Shown here piece after piece: positions 8,339-14,474 of a DNA stretch of 64,000 nucleotides; position 1 is the first letter of the stretch; each line of letters opens with the position of its first letter. Both the position numbers and the translations under genes were made by a program. The notes under the pieces are model-generated. The model was not told the DNA's origin and ran no database searches. It worked only from the letters and a program-made list of their open reading frames with translations. This stretch comes from Paludibacteraceae bacterium. GTDB lineage: Bacteria; Bacteroidota; Bacteroidia; Bacteroidales; Paludibacteraceae. Where the stretch lies: the NCBI GenBank assembly GCA_017467185.1, contig JAFTSS010000028.1, positions 62,001 through 126,000 of the forward strand. The letters are read 5' to 3'.

Positions 8339-8435
8339 TTTAGAGTATAATGTATAGTGTTTAGAGTATAATGTATAGTGTTTAGAGTATAATGTATAGT
8401 GTTTAGAGTATAATGTATAGTGTTTAGAGTATAGC
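8339..8435 (-). repeat. 21-bp tandem array (3 x 7 bp) in the rsmG leader
   Basis: Four perfect copies of a 21-bp unit (8339-8359, 8360-8380, 8381-8401, 8402-8422) plus a partial fifth sit between the rsmG promoter and its start codon. The unit divides into three 7-mers (TTTAGAG, TATAATG, TATAGTG), so it keeps the 7-bp period seen elsewhere. It has no spacers and is not CRISPR. Confidence 0.95.
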
Positions 8436-8468
8436 ATTTTTGTGTATAGAGAATAGTGCCAAATGGCT

Positions 8469-8500
8469 CTTTCAACTTTCAACTTTCAACTCTCAACTTT
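8469..8500. repeat. Heptanucleotide array CTTTCAA/CTCTCAA near the rsmG promoter
   Basis: Four 7-bp units (CTTTCAA three times, CTCTCAA once) lie about ten bases downstream of the rsmG -7 element, inside its predicted transcript. This is the one copy of the YTYTCAA class that reads antisense to its nearest gene. Confidence 0.85.
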
Positions 8501-8508
8501 TTAAAGTA

Positions 8509-8538
8509 CAAAGTTACATTTTTTTCTGCATTTTTCAA
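8509..8538 (-). promoter_or_regulatory. Promoter of the rsmG-hydF operon
   Basis: On the minus strand TTG (8536-8538) is followed after 19 bases by TAACTTTG (8509-8516), a good Bacteroidetes promoter. The resulting leader of about 165 nt would contain both the YTYTCAA array and the 21-bp array. Confidence 0.65.
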
Positions 8539-8539
8539 T

Positions 8540-8827
8540 CATTATCGTAAAAAAATATTCTTTTTCTCCCTTTTTGGCTTCTTGTTGGCATTATAAAATC
8601 CTATTTTTTTTACACTTTTTTAGTTTAGTATCTTATATTTATACATATTTTAACATAATAAGGCTATATTTTAACTTTTATAAACATTTTTATAACTGAC
8701 TAAAAATCAATAAACTTTATAGTTATAATTTGAAATGCGCATGTGAAAAAAATTCTCAAATTGCCCGAATTGAGCAAAAACGAGCAAAATTTTAATAAAA
8801 AAGTAGTGATTTTTGAAAAAAAAACAT
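8540..8827. other. AT-rich spacer between divergent rsmG and acpP promoters
   Basis: Very AT-rich DNA lies between the divergent promoters. I see no open frame, RNA gene or tandem array in it. Confidence 0.5.
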
Positions 8828-8835
8828 TTACTTTG
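8828..8835 (+). promoter_or_regulatory. Probable -7 element of acpP
   Basis: TTACTTTG differs by one base from TAnnTTTG and lies about 105 bases upstream of the acpP start. No clear -33 element was fixed. Confidence 0.4.
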
Positions 8836-8939
8836 CAACGAATTTGTGTTGAAGGTTATTTTTGATGATTTTTTATCGAATTATACTTTCACAAAGAAAA
8901 ATAGAAATAATTTATTAACTAATTAAAAAAATTACTATT

Positions 8940-9176
8940 ATGTCTGAAGTAGCAAACAAAGTAAAAGAGATTATCGTTGAAAAACTTGGTGTTGAAGCAA
9001 GCGAAGTAACTGAAGCAGCTAGCTTTACTAACGATCTTGGTGCTGATTCATTGGATACAGTAGAATTAATCATGGAATTCGAACGCGAATTTGACATCCA
9101 AATCGCTGAAGAAGATGCTGAAAAAATCACTACTGTAGGTGAAGCTATTGCTCACATTGAAGCAGCTAAAGCTTAA
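8940..9176 (+). CDS. acpP: Acyl carrier protein
   Basis: This 78-residue acidic protein carries growing acyl chains in fatty-acid synthesis. The 4'-phosphopantetheine attachment site is S37 in [15 protein letters not shown]. The length and sequence are those of a standard ACP. It is followed by fabF, the usual partner, but the gap of 204 bp is unusually long and holds two large inverted repeats. Codons are of the C-ending, highly expressed type. Confidence 0.97.
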   Translation: MSEVANKVKEIIVEKLGVEASEVTEAASFTNDLGADSLDTVELIMEFEREFDIQIAEEDAEKITTVGEAIAHIEAAKA

Positions 9177-9192
9177 TCTCTCGAATTTTTTT

Positions 9193-9292
9193 TATAGGGG
9201 ACTTCTATAAATTGTCTTGTAAATTTTATACAAGAGTTTTTAAGTCTCAAATGAAAAATAATAAAACGGGGAATTTATAGAAGTCCCCTATA
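9193..9292. repeat. Perfect 21-bp inverted repeat enclosing a terminator (acpP-fabF gap)
   Basis: The arms 9193-9213 and 9272-9292 are exact reverse complements (TATAGGGGACTTCTATAAAT plus one base). They enclose 58 bp that contain the acpP terminator hairpin. I see no second copy in the window. Confidence 0.9.
9215..9240 (+). terminator. Probable terminator after acpP
   Basis: A 7-bp stem (TCTTGTA at 9215-9221, TACAAGA at 9229-9235) with a 7-nt loop is followed by GTTTTT. It would let acpP be transcribed far above fabF. Confidence 0.6.
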
Positions 9293-9352
9293 GTAACAAG
9301 TAACGAGTAACGAGAATGTTTATTCCTTCTTGTTACTCGTTACTCGCTACTA
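9291..9352 (+). repeat. Imperfect inverted repeat built from GTAACGA heptads in the fabF leader
   Basis: A 24-nt arm (9291-9314) of 7-bp units GTAACAA/GTAACGA faces its near complement (9329-9352, units TTACTCG/CTACTAT) across 14 nt. The arms agree at 21 of 24 positions. The right arm and the sequence after it match the leader of the acyl-CoA ligase gene (CTCGCTACTA...AAATCTAT). Confidence 0.8.
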
Positions 9353-9380
9353 TAAATCTATTTTGCTATTTATTTTTTCT

Positions 9381-10637
9381 ATGGAATTAAAACGTGTAGT
9401 TGTTACTGGTTTAGGAGCCATAACTCCAGTGGGAAACAATGTCCCTGAAATGTGGAACAATATTGTTAATGGTGTTAGCGGTGCTGCTCCTATCACTCAT
9501 TTTGATACTGAAAAATTCAAAACTAAATTTGCGTGTGAAGTAAAAGGCTTCAACGTTGCTGATTATATCGACCCTAAAGAGGCTCGCAAAATGGACCTCT
9601 ATAGCCAATATGCTGTGGCTGCAGCAAAACAGGCTATGGAAGACTCTAAAATGGATTTGACTAAAGTCAATCTCGACCGTATTGGTGTCATCTATGGCGT
9701 AGGTATTGGTGGTCTCCGCACTTTCGAAGAAGAGTACGGATATTACGAACGCACTAAAGAAAACGGGCCAAAATTCAACCCTTTCTTCATCCCAAAAATG
9801 ATTTCCGACCTCTCTGTTGGTCACATCTCAATCATGTTTGGTTTGCGCGGTCCTAACTTCGTAACCACTTCTGCTTGTGCTTCTTCAACTAATGCACTTA
9901 TCGATGCTTTCAACTATATTCGTCTTGGTAAAGCAGATGCTATCGTAGCTGGTGGTGCCGAAGCAGCTATCACAGTAGGTGGTGTTGCAGGTTTCTCGGC
10001 TATGCGTGCTATCTCTACTCGCAACGACGACCCACAAGGCGCATCTCGTCCATTCTCTAAGAGTCGCGATGGTTTCGTACTTGGCGAAGGTGGTGCAGCC
10101 CTTATCCTCGAAGAATATGAACATGCAGTAGCTCGTGGCGCTCATATCTATGCCGAAATGGTTGGTGGCGGTCTTAGTGCCGATGCTCACCACATGACTG
10201 CTCCTCACCCTGATGGTCACGGAGCTTACATGGTTATGAAAAACGCTATCGAAGACGCCGAACTTTCAGTTAACGATATCGACTATATCAATGTTCACGG
10301 TACATCAACTCCTCTTGGCGATATCTCTGAGGTGAAAGCAATCAAAAAACTCTTTGGCGAACATGCTTACGAATTGAATGTTTCATCTTCTAAATCTATG
10401 ACAGGTCACCTTCTTGGTGCTGCTGGTGCAGTTGAAGCATTGATTACAGTTCTCTCTGTAGCCAACGACATCGTACCTCCAACAATCAACTTCCACGAAG
10501 GCGACGAAGACCCTGAAATAGATTATAAACTAAATCTTACATTCAATAAAGCACAAAAACGCACTATCCGTGCTGCCTTGTCAAACACATTTGGTTTTGG
10601 CGGTCACAATGCTAGTGTTATTTTCAAAAAAATCTAA
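9381..10637 (+). CDS. fabF: Beta-ketoacyl-ACP synthase II (FabF)
   Basis: FabF condenses malonyl-ACP with acyl-ACP in fatty-acid elongation. I use the ATG at 9381 (MELKRVVVTGLGAITPVGN), which gives 418 residues. The longer frame starting at TTG 9330 only translates the repeat. The catalytic triad is complete: C166 in TTSACASS, H306 in NVHGTSTPLGD and H343 in MTGHLLGAAG. It follows acpP and ends with a strong terminator. Confidence 0.97.
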   Translation: MELKRVVVTGLGAITPVGNNVPEMWNNIVNGVSGAAPITHFDTEKFKTKFACEVKGFNVADYIDPKEARKMDLYSQYAVAAAKQAMEDSKMDLTKVNLDRIGVIYGVGIGGLRTFEEEYGYYERTKENGPKFNPFFIPKMISDLSVGHISIMFGLRGPNFVTTSACASSTNALIDAFNYIRLGKADAIVAGGAEAAITVGGVAGFSAMRAISTRNDDPQGASRPFSKSRDGFVLGEGGAALILEEYEHAVARGAHIYAEMVGGGLSADAHHMTAPHPDGHGAYMVMKNAIEDAELSVNDIDYINVHGTSTPLGDISEVKAIKKLFGEHAYELNVSSSKSMTGHLLGAAGAVEALITVLSVANDIVPPTINFHEGDEDPEIDYKLNLTFNKAQKRTIRAALSNTFGFGGHNASVIFKKI

Positions 10638-10663
10638 TTTGACTTTATTGTGAAATAGTATAT

Positions 10664-10717
10664 ATAAGCATTTGGTTTAGTCTCTTTTGCAGGACTAAAT
10701 CAAATGCTTATTCTTGT
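10664..10717 (+). terminator. Terminator after fabF
   Basis: A 19-bp stem (10664-10682 and 10693-10711, one G-T pair) with a 10-nt loop is followed by TCTTGTTTT. Confidence 0.75.
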
Positions 10718-10742
10718 TTTATTAAGTAATATTTTATAATTT

Positions 10743-10785
10743 TATAGCAACTATAGAAATTATAGCAACTATAGTGGCTATAGTA
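10743..10785. repeat. Nonanucleotide array NNNYTATAG
   Basis: Four consecutive 9-bp units (CAACTATAG, AAATTATAG, CAACTATAG, TGGCTATAG) follow a partial unit. Similar 9-bp arrays occur at 12883, 14371, 16312 and 46930. Confidence 0.85.
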
Positions 10786-10789
10786 GATT

Positions 10790-10817
10790 GAAATTCTCAA
10801 TTTTCAATTTTCAATTC
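10790..10817 (+). repeat. Heptanucleotide array TTCTCAA/TTTTCAA in a leader
   Basis: Three to four 7-bp units (TTCTCAA, TTTTCAA, TTTTCAA, TTCGAAA) end directly before the start codon at 10823, with the 9-bp array immediately upstream. Confidence 0.85.
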
Positions 10818-10822
10818 GAAAA

Positions 10823-11341
10823 ATGGCTCTAATAAAATCAGTTAGGGGTTTTACTCCTGAAATAGGTAAAGATTGTTATCTTGCCGACAATGCAACAATC
10901 ATTGGCGATACAGTGATTGGGGAAGGCTGTAGCATTTGGTTTAATGCAGTATTGCGTGGCGATGTCAACTCTATCCGCATTGGCAATCACGTGAATATCC
11001 AAGATGGTGCAGTGCTTCACACTCTTTATCAAAAATCTACAATCGAGATTGGCGACTATGTAAGTGTTGGCCATAATGTCACAATCCATGGTGCCAAAAT
11101 CGAAGACTATGCACTTATTGGTATGGGTTCTACAGTGCTCGATGGCGCAGTAGTTGGAGCAGGTGCTATCATTGCAGCTAATGCTTTGGTCCTCAGTGGT
11201 ACAATCGTGCCACCTAACACAATTTGGGCAGGCGTGCCAGCAAAACAAGTAAAAGAAGTAGCTCCTGAGCAAGCAAAAGAAATCAACCAGAAAATAGCTC
11301 ACAACTACGCAATGTACGCCAGCTGGTACTCTGAAGAATAA
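10823..11341 (+). CDS. Gamma-carbonic anhydrase-like hexapeptide-repeat protein
   Basis: The 172-residue protein is a left-handed beta-helix made of hexapeptide repeats, ending in the family segment NTIWAGVPAKQVKEV. The three histidines expected for metal binding in gamma-carbonic anhydrases are present (H66 in VLHTL, H84 in VGHN, H89 in TIHG), as is the RGDVNSIRIG signature. Carbonic anhydrase activity is possible but many members lack it. The family acts as trimers. It follows the fabF terminator and has repeat arrays on both sides. Confidence 0.88.
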   Translation: MALIKSVRGFTPEIGKDCYLADNATIIGDTVIGEGCSIWFNAVLRGDVNSIRIGNHVNIQDGAVLHTLYQKSTIEIGDYVSVGHNVTIHGAKIEDYALIGMGSTVLDGAVVGAGAIIAANALVLSGTIVPPNTIWAGVPAKQVKEVAPEQAKEINQKIAHNYAMYASWYSEE

Positions 11342-11431
11342 TTAACAATTAAGAATTAATAATTAAGAATGAATAATTAAGAATGAATAATTAAGAATGA
11401 ATAATTAAGAATTAAGAATGAATAATTAAAA
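11342..11431 (+). repeat. Heptanucleotide array AAGAATG/AATAATT
   Basis: Alternating 7-bp words AAGAATG, AATAATT and AAGAATT fill about 90 bp from the stop codon of the preceding gene. Confidence 0.9.
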
Positions 11432-11437
11432 ATTAAT

Positions 11438-11551
11438 TCCACATTCCTCATTCCTCATTCCTCATTCCACATTCCTCATTCCTCATTTCTCATTCCTCAT
11501 TCTACATTCCACATTCCTCATTCCACATTCCTCATTCCACATTCCTCATTA
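11438..11551 (+). repeat. Heptanucleotide array CATTCCT/CATTCCA in the Dabb leader
   Basis: About sixteen 7-bp units, mostly CATTCCT or CATTCCA, end three bases before the ATG at 11554. The TCATTC in this array can pair with GAATGA in the array just upstream. Confidence 0.9.
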
Positions 11552-11553
11552 TT

Positions 11554-11850
11554 ATGGTAAAGCATATCGTATGTTTCAAATTGGCTGAACCTACAGCAAA
11601 ATTGATCGAAGAAACAAAAAATGTATTATTATCAATGCGTGGCAAAGTGCCTTCTGCACTTGATATTCAAGTAAATTGCGACGAATTACACTCTGCTCGT
11701 TCGTATGATATTATTCTCGAAGTTTTAGTTGAAGACTGGGCTGCTCTTGATGTTTATCAACAAGATATGTATCACTGCAATATCGTAAAAAAACACATGC
11801 ACGCAGTGGCTCAAAGCAGTATCGCTCTTGACTTTGTAGTTAATAAATAA
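11554..11850 (+). CDS. Dabb (stress-responsive alpha/beta barrel) domain protein
   Basis: This 98-residue protein consists of a single Dabb domain (dimeric ferredoxin-like alpha+beta barrel). It is recognised by the start MVKHIVCFKL, the central DIILEVLVEDWAALDVYQQ and the end HMHAVAQSSIALDFVV. The family includes small proteins of unknown or varied function. Its leader is the longest 7-bp array in the window. It sits 10 bp before the M28 lipoprotein gene and is probably cotranscribed with it. Confidence 0.85.
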   Translation: MVKHIVCFKLAEPTAKLIEETKNVLLSMRGKVPSALDIQVNCDELHSARSYDIILEVLVEDWAALDVYQQDMYHCNIVKKHMHAVAQSSIALDFVVNK

Positions 11851-11860
11851 CCGTTTGACG

Positions 11861-12841
11861 ATGAGTTATAAATATCTTTTTTTTGCAATTGTGTTATCTC
11901 TTTTGTCGGCATGTGGATTTGCTTCTCGTTCCGAAAAAACAAAACAAGATGATGCGATTGTTAGAGTTGTGCCTACTTTTAATCCTGATAGTGCTTATCA
12001 CTACGTAAAGGCTCAGTGCGATTTTGGACCTCGTGTGCCTGGCACTGAGGCTCATGCGGCTTGTCTCAACTATTTTGTTGAACAATTTAATCGTTTTGGT
12101 GCTGATACTGTGATAGTCCAACATGGTGAAGCTATGCTTTATGATGGCTCTAAAATGCCTATTCGCAATGTCGTGGCATCGTATGGGATAGATAAGCCTA
12201 ATCGTGTGATGATTTGTGCGCATTGGGACAGTCGTCCGTTTGCCGATAACGATATAAATCCTGCCAATCGTCGTAAAGCAATAATCGGTGCGAATGATGG
12301 AGCAAGTGGCGTAGGCGTAATTATGGAATTGGCTCGTCAGTTGGGATTAAAGGATGCCTCAATGGGTGTTGATTTTATATTGTTCGACCTTGAAGATTGG
12401 GGAGCTCCAGATTGGGCGCAATCAAAACTAGCTGATGGCGGTTGGGCTTTAGGCTCTAAATATTGGGCATCGCGACCTCATATTCCTGGTTATCAAGCGC
12501 AATTTGCTATCTTGCTTGATATGGTAGGTGCACAAGGCGCACAGTTCTATCGCGAATATTTTTCAGACCAATACGCCTCATGGGTAGTTGACCGCGTATG
12601 GAACAAAGCTGCCGATTTGGGCTATAGTCATGTATTTGTAAATCAACGTGGTGGCGGTGTTACCGACGACCATATCAATGTCAATCGTGCAGGTATTCCT
12701 TGTATTGATATAATTCAGTTTCACCCTGATACCGAATCTGGATTTGGCGATTATTGGCATACTCAAAATGACGATATGCGCAATATCGACCCTTCAACAC
12801 TTGATGCCGTAGGTCGTGTTTTAATGGAAATAGTTTATTAG
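11861..12841 (+). CDS. M28 family glutaminyl-peptide cyclotransferase-like lipoprotein
   Basis: The 326-residue protein has a lipoprotein signal peptide with lipobox LLSAC (C18). I chose ATG 11861 over the upstream TTG. The zinc-peptidase-fold motifs are AHWDSRPFADND, GANDGASGVGV, FDLEDWG, DDHINVN and WHTQNDD. They match the bacterial M28 glutaminyl cyclase group more than aminopeptidases. Glutaminyl cyclases convert N-terminal Gln to pyroglutamate. In Bacteroidetes this acts on exported proteins after signal-peptide removal. Seven of eleven non-lipoprotein exported products in this window have Gln at the predicted +1 position, so the assignment fits. An aminopeptidase role cannot be fully excluded. 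Confidence 0.85.
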   Translation: MSYKYLFFAIVLSLLSACGFASRSEKTKQDDAIVRVVPTFNPDSAYHYVKAQCDFGPRVPGTEAHAACLNYFVEQFNRFGADTVIVQHGEAMLYDGSKMPIRNVVASYGIDKPNRVMICAHWDSRPFADNDINPANRRKAIIGANDGASGVGVIMELARQLGLKDASMGVDFILFDLEDWGAPDWAQSKLADGGWALGSKYWASRPHIPGYQAQFAILLDMVGAQGAQFYREYFSDQYASWVVDRVWNKAADLGYSHVFVNQRGGGVTDDHINVNRAGIPCIDIIQFHPDTESGFGDYWHTQNDDMRNIDPSTLDAVGRVLMEIVY

Positions 12842-12876
12842 GGAATAAGGAATAAGGAATAAGTAACAAGGAATAG
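12841..12876 (+). repeat. Heptanucleotide array GGAATAA
   Basis: Three GGAATAA units plus GTAACAA and GGAATAG start at the stop codon of the M28 gene. Confidence 0.85.
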
Positions 12877-12882
12877 GGTATT

Positions 12883-12912
12883 AAACTATAGTTGCTATAA
12901 TCGCTATAGCCC
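12883..12912 (+). repeat. Nonanucleotide array NNNYTATAR
   Basis: Three 9-bp units (AAACTATAG, TTGCTATAA, TCGCTATAG) lie 18 bp before the rnhB start, directly after the GGAATAA array. Confidence 0.8.
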
Positions 12913-12929
12913 CTTATTATTAGATTTTT

Positions 12930-13544
12930 ATGTTACAAAACTATTTAAAACCTAATTGTATAGAGGTGGGTGTAGATGAAGCAGGGCGCGGATGTCTTGC
13001 TGGCGATGTGTATGCCGCTGCTGTAGTTTTGCCTGAAGAGTTTACAAATGATTTGTTGAATGATAGTAAGCAATTGACTGAACGTCAGCGGAATGAGTTG
13101 CGTGTGATTATTGAGCGTGAGGCTGTGGCATGGGCTGTTGGCGTGGTTACAGCGCGAGAGATCGACGAAATAAACATCTTAAATGCTAGTATTTTGGCTA
13201 TGCATCGAGCCTTAGAGCAAGTAGAGAAAAAACTAAAATTTGACCATATTATTATTGACGGAAACCGATTTAAACCATATAAAAAAGTTGCATATCAGAC
13301 TGTGGTTAAGGGCGATGGCAAATATATGTCTATCGCAGCAGCCTCTATTTTGGCAAAGACTCATCGCGACGAATATATGTGCCGATTGCATGATGAATAT
13401 CCACAGTATGATTGGAAAGGAAATAAAGGTTATCCAACAAAAAAGCATCGTGCCGCTATTGAACAATATGGTACAACACCTTATCATCGAATGACTTTTC
13501 GTCTGTTGGATACTCAACAAACATTAAATTTTGATTTTGAATAG
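12930..13544 (+). CDS. rnhB: Ribonuclease HII
   Basis: RNase HII cleaves RNA in RNA-DNA hybrids and removes misincorporated ribonucleotides. The 204-residue protein has the GVDEAGRG catalytic motif (residues 14-21), IIDGNRF with another active-site Asp, and AAASILAKTHRDEYM. The length is normal. It lies directly upstream of rnc with a gap occupied by a GAGACAC array. Confidence 0.95.
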   Translation: MLQNYLKPNCIEVGVDEAGRGCLAGDVYAAAVVLPEEFTNDLLNDSKQLTERQRNELRVIIEREAVAWAVGVVTAREIDEINILNASILAMHRALEQVEKKLKFDHIIIDGNRFKPYKKVAYQTVVKGDGKYMSIAAASILAKTHRDEYMCRLHDEYPQYDWKGNKGYPTKKHRAAIEQYGTTPYHRMTFRLLDTQQTLNFDFE

Positions 13545-13548
13545 ATAT

Positions 13549-13602
13549 GAGACACGAGACACGAGATACAAGACACGAGACACGAGATGCGAGACATGAG
13601 GC
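13549..13602 (+). repeat. Heptanucleotide array GAGACAC/GAGATGC at the rnhB-rnc junction
   Basis: Seven to eight 7-bp units (GAGACAC, GAGATAC, AAGACAC, GAGATGC, GAGACAT) start five bases after the rnhB stop. The words and coding-strand orientation match the lgt and hydF arrays. Confidence 0.9.
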
Positions 13603-13612
13603 GCAAGATGTG

Positions 13613-14353
13613 ATGTTTAAAGCTCAAGGGAAAGAAAAAGTTTTTAAGATTTTTAATAGATTTTGGCGTAAAATCCAGTTCTGGAAACCAACTAAATATC
13701 AAGAACTATTAGGTTTTCGCGAAGATAATACAAAACTTTATGATATAGCATTCATTCATAGTTCTATGTCGCAACGTGATAAAAAGGGTAGATTGTTGAA
13801 TAACGAGCGACTAGAGTTTCTTGGCGATGCAGTGCTCGAAACAGTGATGAGTGAAATGGTATATAAATATTACCCTAATCAAAAAGAGGGTTTCCTTTCA
13901 TCCACTCGAGCTTTATTCGTTCGCCGTAAAACTACTAACGAGTTGGGCGAAAAAATGGGATTGCGTAAATATGTTGTTATGCGTAAGGGTAATAATAATT
14001 TTAGTAATATTACAGGCAATCTATTTGAAGCTCTGGTTGGTGCGGTATATCTTGACAAGGGTTATGATGTGGCGGCGGATTTTATTATGCGTTCATATAA
14101 AACGCATATTAAGATGGAGAAACTCTTGCGTAAAGAGAAAAACTATAAATCAATGCTTTTAGAGTGGTGTCAAAAGGAGCGCAAAGAGTTTTATTATGAG
14201 TTGATTGAAGAGACTCGTATTGAAGATAATAAAATTCGTTTCCAATCGCGCGTTGTTATTGATGGCCGCCCTATGGGATTAGGTGTGGCTAATAGTAAAC
14301 GCGAGTCGGAGCAAGCCGCTGCTAAACAAGCACTGCAGACCTTGAAGGACTGA
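13613..14353 (+). CDS. rnc: Ribonuclease III
   Basis: RNase III cleaves double-stranded RNA, including rRNA precursors. The signature NNERLEFLGDAVLE and the second metal-site region GNLFEALVGAVYLDKG are present. A C-terminal double-stranded-RNA-binding domain ends SKRESEQAAAKQALQTL. I place the start at ATG 13613 (MFKAQGKEK, 246 residues). An upstream ATG at 13547 is in frame but its 22 extra codons only translate the GAGACAC array (MRHETRDTRHETRD...). If that start is used, the protein carries the same odd RHETRD peptide as Lgt and HydF. Confidence 0.93.
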   Translation: MFKAQGKEKVFKIFNRFWRKIQFWKPTKYQELLGFREDNTKLYDIAFIHSSMSQRDKKGRLLNNERLEFLGDAVLETVMSEMVYKYYPNQKEGFLSSTRALFVRRKTTNELGEKMGLRKYVVMRKGNNNFSNITGNLFEALVGAVYLDKGYDVAADFIMRSYKTHIKMEKLLRKEKNYKSMLLEWCQKERKEFYYELIEETRIEDNKIRFQSRVVIDGRPMGLGVANSKRESEQAAAKQALQTLKD

Positions 14354-14370
14354 TAAAAATCTATAAATTC

Positions 14371-14403
14371 TATAGACTATATAGTTATTATAGTTTCTAT
14401 AGG
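14371..14403 (+). repeat. Nonanucleotide TATAG array after rnc
   Basis: About four to five 9-bp units (TCTATAAAT, TCTATAGAC, TATATAGTT, ATTATAGTT, TCTATAGGT) fill the first part of the rnc-ligase gap. Confidence 0.75.
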
Positions 14404-14415
14404 TTATCAATTATA

Positions 14416-14463
14416 ATTAACGAGCGAAGCGAGTAAATCTCATATCTCGCTACTCGCTACTAA
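14416..14463 (+). repeat. GAGCGAAGC motif plus ACTCGCT heptads in the ligase leader
   Basis: A GAGCGAAGCGAG motif is followed by 7-bp units TCTCGCT, ACTCGCT and ACTAAAA. The two parts are partly complementary. The end matches the fabF leader, and the GAGCGAAGC motif recurs at about 24.43 kb. Confidence 0.7.
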
Positions 14464-14474
14464 AAATCTATCTT

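Noticed and set aside
8339-8435. Possible CRISPR array at the 21-bp repeats
   Set aside because: The units are directly contiguous with no spacers, and there are no cas genes.
8338-8475. Extended N-terminus of RsmG (46 extra residues)
   Set aside because: The extra part only translates the 21-bp array, and the conserved family starts at MDKILKYFPN.
9193-9292. Insertion sequence or MITE bounded by the 21-bp inverted repeat
   Set aside because: There is no transposase, no clear target-site duplication, and no second copy in the window. It is kept as an inverted repeat only.
9330-9380. Extended N-terminus of FabF from a TTG
   Set aside because: It translates the GTAACGA/TTACTCG repeat. FabF begins at MELKRVVVTGLG with a proper ATG.
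10838-11302. 154-codon frame antisense to the gamma-carbonic-anhydrase-like gene
   Set aside because: It is a shadow of a regular hexapeptide-repeat gene, with no independent support.
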